Source: Bacteroidota bacterium (GTDB taxonomy: Bacteria; Bacteroidota; Ignavibacteria; SZUA-365). From it: 41,937 nucleotides of DNA. The notes beneath the pieces were generated by a model. It did no database searches. It saw nothing but the letters and a program-made list of their open reading frames with translations, and was not told the origin of the DNA. The stretch is from positions 1-41,937 of the forward strand of contig JACZJN010000054.1 in the NCBI GenBank assembly GCA_014860565.1, written 5' to 3'. Positions 26,149 to 34,639 of the stretch are shown here, piece by piece (position 1 is the stretch's first letter; every line of letters begins with the position of its first letter). The position numbers and the translations under genes were made by a program.

Positions 26149-29100
26149 TTATCGGTACGCGGGTGCCGACTTGATGTGCAGCAGATGTCCTTCCATGCGA
26201 TCGATGAAATTCAATTCCGCATTCGGCGCCTGGTCCATATGCCAGTATGCGACGAGATGATCGGGCGGGGGGTCGGCTCCCTCGGCCAGCCGGGCAATTT
26301 CTTCGTCGCAGAGCAGGCGGCGCCATATGGCGATGTCTGCTATTCGCCGCGTCTGGGCAAGCGCCTCACGCATGACCGCGTGCAACTTTGCCGAGAACAT
26401 GTTGTACTTGTCGTTGAAGAGGCCGAAGGTCATTCCTTCATAACGATAGTGCCAGTCGTAGTATTCTCCTCCGGGCGTGTGGCACGGGGTGAGCGCCCCC
26501 CGCTGCCTGCCGTCGATAAACACCTCTTTTACTCCGGTATGCAGGACGCGGATGGTGATATGATGCCAGCCGGGCGCGACCGAGCCGATGATATCCGACG
26601 CGCATCCGCTGTAGGACGTTGCGATCGTATCACTGCTGAAGCTGATGTAGTGGTCGAGATTTTCGTACACGAAGGCCGTGCTGCGCCGTACGTCGGTGTA
26701 CCACCAGAAGGCAAAACAGGCGTCGCTTTTTCTGGGCAGCAGCTGCCTGGCGCAGTAGAGGTAGGCCCCCGGCGGCAGGGCAATGGCGGGAAGTCCCCTG
26801 GGTCCCGGAATAAGCCTTGGCAGGGAGGACGCGGGGAGAATCGGAGCGGTCGAGCGCACCTGGACGGGGCGATAGCGCAGTTCGGCATCCTGGGAAGCGT
26901 TGCTGCCGTTGAAGGCGGTCATGTCGCAATTCGTTTCCATATCGAAGCTGGCCTGAAGCGCAGGGCTCGTCCCCGGAAGCGTCACATTCATCCTTGCACG
27001 GATTTCCGCTTCTTTGAGCACCGACCACCAGACCCTGAAGTTATCGATTTCACACGCGAGATAGCCGCTCACACGATTTGAGTCCGCGTATGCTCCCAGA
27101 CTGACGTAGGGTGTCGATCTGCTCGGCATGGCGAGAGCGGCACGGCGCTCGAAGACCGCTTTCCCATCGAGAAAGAACCGTATGAGGTGGCGCGAGATCG
27201 AGTATGCCAGTGCGACATGATGCCATTGGTTCGGTTTCATTGGCGAGGGGAGCGGAACGGTGAAGCGCTCATTTCCGAGAAAGATCTGTGGCCGGCCCTC
27301 ACTGAAGCTGATTGTCATCGTTCCCATCCCCGGATTCATATCCGAGTTCAGTCCGTTGTGAAGGAAACAGCCATCCCAGTTCAGCGAGCGCACCCAGCTC
27401 TCCAGCGTGAGTTCTCCGCTCGTGAAAGCGAGACTGTTCGTTCCCCAGGTCATGAAATCAGGGCCTTCGCTCAGTCGAAGCGCATACCCCCCGGGCATTG
27501 CACGCCCTGCGCACCCATCGAGCTTCAACCGGAAATACTCCTCTCCGCCCGCTTCGTCTCGTATCACAAGGGCTGCTTCCTTTCGTGAGGCGCTGCTGAC
27601 GGGCGCGTACATCACCGTGACTTCGGACGGTATCGTACTTTTGAGTACGGTCGCACCCGCCCCTGAACTGACGTACCAATCGCTGTTGTTCGGACCTTCA
27701 ATCGAAATGTACACCTCCCTGTCGCGCGGCGTCATGTTGTATACCGAAACCGTGCGCGAGAATCCATCTCCCACTTCCAGGTCGCCAAAGGAGATGCGCG
27801 GAGGTCGGAGGAGCCGGCCATCGCGAAAAGCCCATTCCACTGAATCATGCGGATTGAACACGATCGCACTCTCACCGACGGTGATGCCGCGCATGACTTC
27901 CAGATCAGGAAAGGCCACAAATGATCGGTAAAAAAGTCCGGCTGCGACCACGAGGACAAGAAACGCCACCAACAGGCTCAGGGCGCGGGCATAGCGCTGG
28001 GTAAACATCTGCACGCGGTCATACGGATTTCGGATCAGCGTTTCCACGACGTGATCCGGACGAAAGCAATCCGAGAAATGGGCGGCCGAATAGACTTCAA
28101 ACCAGCGCTGGGGGTATTCCTTCTGAAGCTGCTGGACATAGCGTGTGGCTTCCTCGACAAACGTCTCCGGGATTACCACACGCCGAAGCGGAGAATAAAA
28201 GGCCAGTTCGAGCTTTCGACGCAGCGTGTCCCACGCCGCGGATTCAAGTTGTCCGTGATCATCGAGAGAGGCGACGCAGGCAGTGTCGGTCGGAAGGGTC
28301 CATCGGATGCGTGCGTTCACCTGTCGGCTGAGATGGCACGCCAGACCCACGGTAGCCGCGAGACCAAGCGATCCGCCGGAAAAAGCCGCATGAAGATCGA
28401 TGAATTGAAAAAACACTTCCCTGCGGTCGAAACGGAATCCGGTATGCTGCTGTGTGAACGCCGTGGCCATATCATTCGCACCCTGCAGCTGACGGCGTGT
28501 CAGGTCGGCATCCGCACCGAGTACATTATTGATATGAATGCCCCCGCTGCTGCTGCGACGTGAGGCGATTTCCATCTGCAGTACCGCGCCGGCCGCGGCT
28601 GTCTGGTCCTGATCGGTTTCGAGCAGGACGACCGCCACCGCATCTTGCCGTGCCTGCGCCGTCCGCCAGCGATGCCGCGCAAGCAGCAAAGGATGATTCT
28701 TGGCCAGGTCTTCTCCCAACGCCTCACAAAATGCTTCGAACATCGCGAGGGGTGCGGGTCCCGAACCGTAGATCCGGCGCCATTTCCTCTCATCAATGTC
28801 GGGCATTGGTGTCCCGTTTTTCTGGAGAAACCCGTACAGGCCGCGCAAGTCCGCCACGTAGCCATGCGAAAGACAACCCTTGAGAAGTGCTTCCCCCCTG
28901 GCTTCCAGCAGGCCCGCGGCATCCGAGACCTCTCCTTCGAGAGCACCAAGGAAATCCATGGCGCTGATCCAGAGATGCGGATGATGTCCGACGGTGTACG
29001 GATGCAGAATCAGGCGGATCAGTGGGTGCGAAAGAGGAAGCAGGTACGTTCGCGTCCAGGCGATAGGAAGATGCGCAGTGTCACTGAAGAAATCGGTCAA

Positions 29101-29205
29101 TGCATGCAGCTGAAGCTGCGGTGAGCGCTTTGCATGCATGAGTGCGTCGAGCGCTTTTCCAGCAGCATCGAGGTCTCGGGGAGTATGTATGCGTCCTTCA
29201 GCCAT
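26149..29205 (-). CDS. Transmembrane Lon-like (S16) / LamG protein, paralogue 2
   Basis: This 1018-aa protein has a helical N-terminal region (1-185). A Lon-like proteolytic domain (about 188-392) has Ser279 in FSGGSLGLAA and Lys331 in LRRKLELAF followed by RRVVIPE, matching the Ser and Lys regions of Lon. One membrane helix follows (about 408-430). After it come an Ig/ASH-like domain (about 440-575, FGDLEVGDGFSRTVSVYN) and two LamG/concanavalin-like domains (about 575-745 and 800-1015, e.g. NQWHHVALAYS, PGWHHITIRV). Basic residues before the helix put the protease in the cytoplasm and the LamG part outside. No AAA+ ATPase domain is present. It starts 35 bases after the stop of its tandem paralogue, with a GGAG ribosome-binding site. 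The architecture is read from sequence; the function is unknown. Confidence 0.75.
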   Translation of the reverse strand: MAEGRIHTPRDLDAAGKALDALMHAKRSPQLQLHALTDFFSDTAHLPIAWTRTYLLPLSHPLIRLILHPYTVGHHPHLWISAMDFLGALEGEVSDAAGLLEARGEALLKGCLSHGYVADLRGLYGFLQKNGTPMPDIDERKWRRIYGSGPAPLAMFEAFCEALGEDLAKNHPLLLARHRWRTAQARQDAVAVVLLETDQDQTAAAGAVLQMEIASRRSSSGGIHINNVLGADADLTRRQLQGANDMATAFTQQHTGFRFDRREVFFQFIDLHAAFSGGSLGLAATVGLACHLSRQVNARIRWTLPTDTACVASLDDHGQLESAAWDTLRRKLELAFYSPLRRVVIPETFVEEATRYVQQLQKEYPQRWFEVYSAAHFSDCFRPDHVVETLIRNPYDRVQMFTQRYARALSLLVAFLVLVVAAGLFYRSFVAFPDLEVMRGITVGESAIVFNPHDSVEWAFRDGRLLRPPRISFGDLEVGDGFSRTVSVYNMTPRDREVYISIEGPNNSDWYVSSGAGATVLKSTIPSEVTVMYAPVSSASRKEAALVIRDEAGGEEYFRLKLDGCAGRAMPGGYALRLSEGPDFMTWGTNSLAFTSGELTLESWVRSLNWDGCFLHNGLNSDMNPGMGTMTISFSEGRPQIFLGNERFTVPLPSPMKPNQWHHVALAYSISRHLIRFFLDGKAVFERRAALAMPSRSTPYVSLGAYADSNRVSGYLACEIDNFRVWWSVLKEAEIRARMNVTLPGTSPALQASFDMETNCDMTAFNGSNASQDAELRYRPVQVRSTAPILPASSLPRLIPGPRGLPAIALPPGAYLYCARQLLPRKSDACFAFWWYTDVRRSTAFVYENLDHYISFSSDTIATSYSGCASDIIGSVAPGWHHITIRVLHTGVKEVFIDGRQRGALTPCHTPGGEYYDWHYRYEGMTFGLFNDKYNMFSAKLHAVMREALAQTRRIADIAIWRRLLCDEEIARLAEGADPPPDHLVAYWHMDQAPNAELNFIDRMEGHLLHIKSAPAYR

Positions 29206-29240
29206 TCACACTCCGATCATGGCCCGGGTGGTCATGTTTA

Positions 29241-32200
29241 TCATTCCCACCCATAAACTTGCTTCACATGCAGAAGCTGATGGTTAATCACGTCAATGAA
29301 GTTGTTGTTGCTGTCGGGAAGCTGCACGAGCGGCCACGAGGCAACCAGTGACGATCGTGGAATCCTGTCCGCAGCGGACAAACCGGCAATTTCCGATTGG
29401 TTGAGTTTCCGTTTCCAGACATGCAGGGACCCATAGCTCCGCGGGTGAGAAAGTGTTGGATGATACCAGTCATAATACTTGGAAGCAAGCTGCTGCTCCT
29501 TGTCGAATCGGAAGCCCAGCATCATTCCTTCGAAACGTGCGTGCCAATCCTGCTTCCCGGCCGTGATGGATCGCGACGTCGCCACGAGCGTCCCGTCCGA
29601 ATAAAAGGCCACCGCTCCGTCAGCACTGACTGTGCATACACCCAGATGCCAACCCGGAGGGATGGTATAGGCCTCTTTCTTGGCAACGGTGAACAGCATA
29701 TTGTTCTCGACGGAAATCCACCCGCCGTCCTTGAGCACATAATTGAAATGGATGGCTGGCTCCGCCTCCTGGAGGAACCAGAACGCAAACGTCGCATCCG
29801 AATATCGTGGCAGCAAAGGACGTACCGATACGAGATATCGCCCTGAACGCAATTCCACGGCGAGGAATTTTCCTTCGCGCTTGACAAGACGAAGATCCAG
29901 CGTCGGAGAATGAAGAGCAAGATCGGAGCGCACAAGGACAGGCCTGTGGAGCAGCGTACCGCTGTGCGCCTGCTTGTTGGCGTTGAAGAGCGTGTTCTCG
30001 ACGCTTGCGTCCACATCCCAGTACCCTGCCAGATCCGGTGTCAATCCCTGCAACCGCCGATGCATCGCGCGAACAATGTCGGCCCGGCTCCGGAAACTGT
30101 GCCAAAGTCGAATCTCGTCGATATCGCCCTGGAAATGCAGATCCGATGCGACGCCGCTGTTTCTCGCACCGATCGTCACAAACGGCGTACCCGGACCGTC
30201 GAAGAGAAAATCCGCCTTCCGGTTTTCCACTTCCTGCCCGTTCAGATAGACCGCAATCCGATGTTGCGGAATGGAGATGGCGAGAGCAAGGTGCAGCCAC
30301 TGACCGGTAACGGGGATTTGCCTGCCCTCAAGTACGACCATGCCGATCGCGGACCCGACCCGGTAGTACATCGTGTCAGGCGATACAAAGCCGAAAAACA
30401 GGTCTTCGATATCCGGGTTGTTTTGGCGCGACTGTCCGTTATACAGGATCATGGCATTGTTGAGCGGAGCCGTCGGTCGTATCCAGCATTCGAACGTTGC
30501 TTCCTTTGTCGCCGTGGCGGTGATGTCGAAGGCCGTGCTGCGCTGGCCGAAATGGATCTGGTCGTCCCTGCCATCGAGATGCAGCGCATAGCCGGCGGCG
30601 AGGGGCGGTCCGGCGGCGCCGATCAAATGCAGATCGTAGAGCAGGTCCCCCGAATACGGATTCCGCAGCACCAATGCGGCGTGCTTCGCCGCGCCTGCGT
30701 TCAGCGGTGCGAACATCACCGTCACCAGCACCTTGCCCGCCGACGGGACGGTGAGGTTATCATCCCCCATGTTGATGTACCAGTCGCCGGCGTCAGGTCC
30801 CTCGATGGAAAGCCGCAGCTTCAGATCCGAGGGAGTCATATTCCATATCCAGAAATGGCGGGTGAATCCGTCACCAATTTCCAGATCCCCGAAGCCGATG
30901 GCATTCTCCGCAACTTGCTTTTCATCCCGGAAACACCAGGCGAGGGTATCCTTAGGATTATACACGATGGAACTCGCGCCCACACTCAGGCCCATTGTTT
31001 GTTCGAGATTCGGGTAATCGTAGTACGCCCGATAGGCAAAATATCCCCCGCCGCCGATGAGGATAACGGTAAGCAGGAGCAGAAGCGGTATACCGTGGCG
31101 GACAAGCGACTCACGCATCTGCTCTATCCGCCGGCGGTATGCGATAGTGAACACGCCTTCGAGTGTCTCGAGATCGCGAATATGGCTGATCCCGATGACT
31201 TCGAGGCGGCGCTTTGGCTGTTCGCGCTGCAGTTGCTGGAGAAAAAGCAACGCGGCCTCGCGATGCGATGCGGGGATGACGATTTTCTCAAGTGGTGAGC
31301 AGAAGGCCACACGCAATTTCTTTTCAATCAGCGCCCATCCACCGGGTTCGATCGTGCCGTCCTCGCCAAGGCTACCGACGCAGGCGATTGTCGTCGGCAG
31401 CGTCCATCGCTGCGGAAGATTCAGATGATGAGTGAGTCCAGCCGTGAGTCCCGCGGCGGCTGCGCAGCCCAGCGACCCACCAACGAGCGCGATGCTGGTT
31501 TCGTGAAGCGAGAAGTGGTAGCGACGGTGTCCCGGATTTTTTCCGAAACGCGCGGCGATCAGTTTTTCTCCGAGGACCTGCGCGCGCCTCAACTGCTCGA
31601 TCGTTTCATATCCCTGGTCGCCGAGCAGATTGTTGATGTTGCTCTCCCCGCTTACGCCTTCCTGCGAAAGAATATCCATCAGCAGCACCCGGCCGGCAGT
31701 GTGCCGGTCGTCGCCATCCGCCTCGAGCAGGACAACAGCCACTGCTTGCGTACGCTGCCGATAATCCACCCACTGCTCCAGGATGTGGGTAAAGACAGAG
31801 AGTTTCGCGCAGCTGCGTTCCTTCAGCACCACGACATAGGCCTTATAAACGCCAAAGGCCGTCGTGGAAGCACCGAAGACGGAGATCCATTCCTCGACCG
31901 CAAGCGGACTTTCTATCCATTCCCAATCCAGCAGAAACTGATGAAGTTCCCGCAGAGCCGAAACGTAGGCATGCGACCGGATGGCGTGCTCGGCGGCGAG
32001 CACATGGAGCTCGTCCATTGCCGTCCCCGTCGACGCCCAGTTTTGTTTTTCAATCTGTCGGAAGAAAGAGTACGCGTCTCTCCACACCGGTGCGGGGAGA
32101 TTGCTTAAGGAAGGGTAACGGAGCAATTCCAGGAATAGCGGGGAAAGCGGCATCAAGTAGCCGGGCAGCCAGGACGCGGGAAGGGACTGTATGTGTCGCC

Positions 32201-32336
32201 AGAATTCGACGATATGCAGGAAGCGTTTCTGCGGCGACGGGGTGATGAGCAGCGTACGATCGAGCGAGCGCGCCGCGGCGTCGAGTTCCACGGGAGTGCG
32301 GATATATCCCATCGGCCCATCGGCGGTTAGCGGCAC
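29241..32336 (-). CDS. Transmembrane Lon-like (S16) / LamG protein, paralogue 1
   Basis: This 1031-aa protein has the same layout as its downstream neighbour: helical region (1-190), Lon-like domain (about 197-400), membrane helix (about 413-437), Ig/ASH-like domain (about 450-575), and two LamG-like domains (577-770 and 810-1020). The Lon similarity is clearer here: VGGSLGCAAAAGL with Ser288, then CVGSLGEDGTIEPGG, IEKKLRVAF with Lys340, and KIVIP, in the order seen in Lon (G-E-x-x-x-x-G-x-x-x-P-x-G-G ... E-K). The Ser-Lys spacing is 52 residues in both paralogues, against 43 in E. coli Lon. It starts at a GTG behind a very strong GGAGGAGG site. It is likely a membrane-spanning peptidase or signalling protein. 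Confidence 0.77.
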   Translation of the reverse strand: MPLTADGPMGYIRTPVELDAAARSLDRTLLITPSPQKRFLHIVEFWRHIQSLPASWLPGYLMPLSPLFLELLRYPSLSNLPAPVWRDAYSFFRQIEKQNWASTGTAMDELHVLAAEHAIRSHAYVSALRELHQFLLDWEWIESPLAVEEWISVFGASTTAFGVYKAYVVVLKERSCAKLSVFTHILEQWVDYRQRTQAVAVVLLEADGDDRHTAGRVLLMDILSQEGVSGESNINNLLGDQGYETIEQLRRAQVLGEKLIAARFGKNPGHRRYHFSLHETSIALVGGSLGCAAAAGLTAGLTHHLNLPQRWTLPTTIACVGSLGEDGTIEPGGWALIEKKLRVAFCSPLEKIVIPASHREAALLFLQQLQREQPKRRLEVIGISHIRDLETLEGVFTIAYRRRIEQMRESLVRHGIPLLLLLTVILIGGGGYFAYRAYYDYPNLEQTMGLSVGASSIVYNPKDTLAWCFRDEKQVAENAIGFGDLEIGDGFTRHFWIWNMTPSDLKLRLSIEGPDAGDWYINMGDDNLTVPSAGKVLVTVMFAPLNAGAAKHAALVLRNPYSGDLLYDLHLIGAAGPPLAAGYALHLDGRDDQIHFGQRSTAFDITATATKEATFECWIRPTAPLNNAMILYNGQSRQNNPDIEDLFFGFVSPDTMYYRVGSAIGMVVLEGRQIPVTGQWLHLALAISIPQHRIAVYLNGQEVENRKADFLFDGPGTPFVTIGARNSGVASDLHFQGDIDEIRLWHSFRSRADIVRAMHRRLQGLTPDLAGYWDVDASVENTLFNANKQAHSGTLLHRPVLVRSDLALHSPTLDLRLVKREGKFLAVELRSGRYLVSVRPLLPRYSDATFAFWFLQEAEPAIHFNYVLKDGGWISVENNMLFTVAKKEAYTIPPGWHLGVCTVSADGAVAFYSDGTLVATSRSITAGKQDWHARFEGMMLGFRFDKEQQLASKYYDWYHPTLSHPRSYGSLHVWKRKLNQSEIAGLSAADRIPRSSLVASWPLVQLPDSNNNFIDVINHQLLHVKQVYGWE

Positions 32337-32393
32337 GTATCCTCCTCCGAAGTCATATCAATCCATCGTAAAGAAATCATCAGAACGATTTCG

Positions 32394-32867
32394 TCATGCG
32401 GTGAGGAGGATCACTTTCATGGGTTCGATATCGATGCTGGAAGTCCCAATCTCGAAAACGCCATTTGCATCGGGGACGAATTCGCGATCTATGCCGTCAA
32501 AGCGGATGCGAATATGCTGATCCTCGCTTCTCTCCGCAATGAAAAACCCCGTGAGCTGCTGGCGCTGTGTGTCTTCGATAACACGCAGGATCACGGCATT
32601 ATTGTTGAGATACCACGTTCGCCGCAGGCGATACTGCGGTGCGGATGCTGTCGTCGATTGGGCGGCGAGTCGATAATGCGTCGATCGATAGCTGAATTCC
32701 TCGGTGCCTGCCTCGACCTCGCCGTCCTGGAATATTTCGGGTGCGCTGGCCAGGAAGTCAACGGCCAGTTCGAATTGTTCTCTGCAGAATGCACAGCGAT
32801 CCAAATGGGCGGAGGGCTGGCCATTCCGTGCAAAAAACAACAGCGTTTTGAGATCATGGTGCTCCAT
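32394..32867 (-). CDS. Small protein with anti-sigma-type zinc finger
   Basis: This 157-aa protein starts MEHHDLKTLLFFARNG. His21, Cys25 and Cys28 form the H-x3-C-x2-C motif (HLDRCAFC) of the ZAS anti-sigma zinc finger. The remainder is beta-rich, has no membrane helix, and ends in a predicted small sandwich (IRIRFDGIDREF, VFEIGTSSIDIEPMKVILL). ZAS proteins usually bind and hold ECF sigma factors. It lies between the 343-aa gene and the two Lon/LamG genes on the same strand, so it may regulate them. The ATG at 32867 is preferred for its GGAG site; a longer frame would add 23 residues. Confidence 0.65.
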   Translation of the reverse strand: MEHHDLKTLLFFARNGQPSAHLDRCAFCREQFELAVDFLASAPEIFQDGEVEAGTEEFSYRSTHYRLAAQSTTASAPQYRLRRTWYLNNNAVILRVIEDTQRQQLTGFFIAERSEDQHIRIRFDGIDREFVPDANGVFEIGTSSIDIEPMKVILLTA

Positions 32868-33001
32868 TGAAGCAGCTCCGTGTTTGAGTGAATATCCTAT
32901 ATACATATATCCTGTCAGTTCGCACCCTGTGGCCAAAACTTTCCTCTGAAAACAACACTTTTTTTGGGGGGCAATGCGGTGGAATCGCTTCCAGGGCGTT
33001 G

Positions 33002-34033
33002 CTACCGATTTGAATCCGCCATCAAATGCCTTTTCGCCTCCTGGACGACCCGTTCATACATATAGGCAAACTTCCTCCGATAGGTCTCTCTGAAGCGTTC
33101 AGGGGAGAGCCCGGGCATATACAGGCGCAGAAATGAATACCCCGAGCGAACGTCGTCTCCCCTCTGCAGGTCGAGGAAGGTTGCCTTTATTGCCAGCAGC
33201 ATGAGTTCGAATTCCCACAGGCTCAAACGCCCGCGCTTGATGTACAGATTCTCGAGCGATGGCCGCACGGCATCAATTGCGAGGTGGATGATATGGGAAA
33301 GTACCGAGACGTCGTAGGAAATCGATGCATCTGTCTGATCGAGTTGGATCGCGGCTTCAAGATCCCTGCCCAGATAGTCGACCGTGATCCGGATGACGTC
33401 CATTTCGAGCACTGCCTTGCGGTATTCATCCTGCCCGCGCAGGTATCGGAGAATGCTGCGGAACACCTCCACGGCTTCCGAGCGATTCCGGGGGTTGAAT
33501 TCCACAAGCGATTGCCGTATGATTTCGACCGGCGCGGCCGGTTTGTACAGATCAGCTTGTTCGAGAGGTTCCGCCAGATACCAGCGGCCGTCGAGCATGT
33601 CACGTATTTCGATGTCATCACGCCCCTGCACATGCTTACGGACTGCTTTCAGGAGAGTATGCTGCAGAGGATTGATTTCGGAAAAGATGCGAGGGAAATG
33701 GCGCTGGACATTGTAGAAGATTACCGCCTCGAATTGGGAGAGGAGTTCCGCATCGGACGCCTCTGCCATCGGGAGGAGTGCGGCCCGTAACGCGGCGCAG
33801 CAGGAATCCTCACCCTCGGCAAGAAGTTCGGCGGAAATATCATAGGAAAGATCGCGGAGCGTTAGTCCGAGCGCATGCAGACGGTAGTTTTTCCGCATGC
33901 TCAACCAGTAAATCGCCTGCTCCGTACGATGAATTGTGCGTTTGATCAGGGCATCGGAAGCGGATGCGTCTATCCCTCCGGCGACAAGTGCCCGGAGCAT
34001 GGACAGCAGATCTTGGGTTGCTTCGGCAGGCAT
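33002..34033 (-). CDS. Conserved-looking helical protein of unknown function
   Basis: This 343-aa protein, starting MPAEATQDLLSMLRAL, is predicted to be almost all alpha-helical, with no signal peptide, membrane helix or recognised catalytic motif. The segments RDLSYDISAELLAEG and LSQFEAVIFYNVQRHFPRIF are the kind of helical, RNA-polymerase-region-like stretches seen in some divergent sigma-like regulators, but I cannot assign it to that family. It is the first gene after the suf terminator and precedes the zinc-finger gene by 134 bases, so a regulator/anti-regulator pair is possible. The frame extends 51 codons further upstream through the terminator hairpin; that extension is rejected. Confidence 0.6.
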   Translation of the reverse strand: MPAEATQDLLSMLRALVAGGIDASASDALIKRTIHRTEQAIYWLSMRKNYRLHALGLTLRDLSYDISAELLAEGEDSCCAALRAALLPMAEASDAELLSQFEAVIFYNVQRHFPRIFSEINPLQHTLLKAVRKHVQGRDDIEIRDMLDGRWYLAEPLEQADLYKPAAPVEIIRQSLVEFNPRNRSEAVEVFRSILRYLRGQDEYRKAVLEMDVIRITVDYLGRDLEAAIQLDQTDASISYDVSVLSHIIHLAIDAVRPSLENLYIKRGRLSLWEFELMLLAIKATFLDLQRGDDVRSGYSFLRLYMPGLSPERFRETYRRKFAYMYERVVQEAKRHLMADSNR

Positions 34034-34082
34034 GAACAATTCCGATGGATTCAGGAAAAAATATACGGATTTCCACCAGCGT

Positions 34083-34125
34083 AAAAAAAAACTCCCGCCG
34101 CGTGCAGATGCATTGAAGACGGGAG
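34083..34125 (-). terminator. Intrinsic terminator of the suf operon
   Basis: On the minus strand CTCCCG (34125-34120) pairs with CGGGAG (34097-34092) around a loop that contains an inner TGCA/TGCA pair, followed by nine Ts (34091-34083). It lies 24 bases after the rrf2 stop codon and cleanly separates the suf operon from the next genes. Confidence 0.8.
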
Positions 34126-34148
34126 CAGAAAGAAACGGAGCAGCGGGC

Positions 34149-34625
34149 TCAGACGGCGGGAAGCCCCACATTCTCACGCGGGACATGCGCCGGTCGACGT
34201 TGCGCCTCGCTCTCTCCCGTCATCAGATCACCGAGCGTGGTTTTTTCGAGTACACCGTCGATGGCGGTCTGTACCCGACGCCACAGGGGACGGATGGAGC
34301 AGGAAAACGTATGCGCACAGATTTCTTCCGTTCCGGAAAAATGATCGCAGAAGCCGGGCTTGTAGAAACGTCCGCCCAGTGCAGCCAGCACATCGCTGAG
34401 AATAATCTTGGTCACGCTGCGCGAAAGGGTGTATCCGCCTTCCTGTCCACGCACGCTTTCTACGAAGCCGTTGATGCGCAGGATGCGCAGCAGCTTGGCG
34501 ACATAGGCCTGGGACAGTCCTTCCGCATCGCTGATTTCGGGAATCGTCATCGATGCGTCTGGCCCTTTACGTGCAAGCTGAAGAAGGCAACGCAAGCCGT
34601 ATTCTTCCTGGGAACTGAATTTCAT
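34149..34625 (-). CDS. Rrf2 family transcriptional regulator (IscR/SufR-like)
   Basis: This 158-aa protein begins MKFSSQEEYGLRCLLQLAR, the Rrf2 start, with a winged helix (SQAYVAKLLRILRINGFVES, RGQEGGYTLSR). Three cysteines, Cys93, Cys103 and Cys109, spaced C-x9-C-x5-C, sit where IscR (C-x5-C-x5-C) binds a [2Fe-2S] cluster, so Fe-S sensing is likely though the spacing differs. It is the last gene of the suf operon and probably adjusts operon expression to cluster supply. The ATG is preferred over a TTG six codons upstream. It starts 14 bases after the bacilliredoxin stop. Confidence 0.88.
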   Translation of the reverse strand: MKFSSQEEYGLRCLLQLARKGPDASMTIPEISDAEGLSQAYVAKLLRILRINGFVESVRGQEGGYTLSRSVTKIILSDVLAALGGRFYKPGFCDHFSGTEEICAHTFSCSIRPLWRRVQTAIDGVLEKTTLGDLMTGESEAQRRPAHVPRENVGLPAV

Positions 34626-34639
34626 CTGGCTATCGTGGT

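Noticed and set aside
29241-32336. AAA+ ATPase domain expected for a true Lon protease
   Set aside because: No Walker A or B motif is present in the N-terminal 190 residues, so these are not classical Lon proteases.
34034-34186. 51-residue N-terminal extension of the 343-aa protein
   Set aside because: It would be translated through the suf intrinsic terminator hairpin and T-tract; the internal Met gives a normal helical start.
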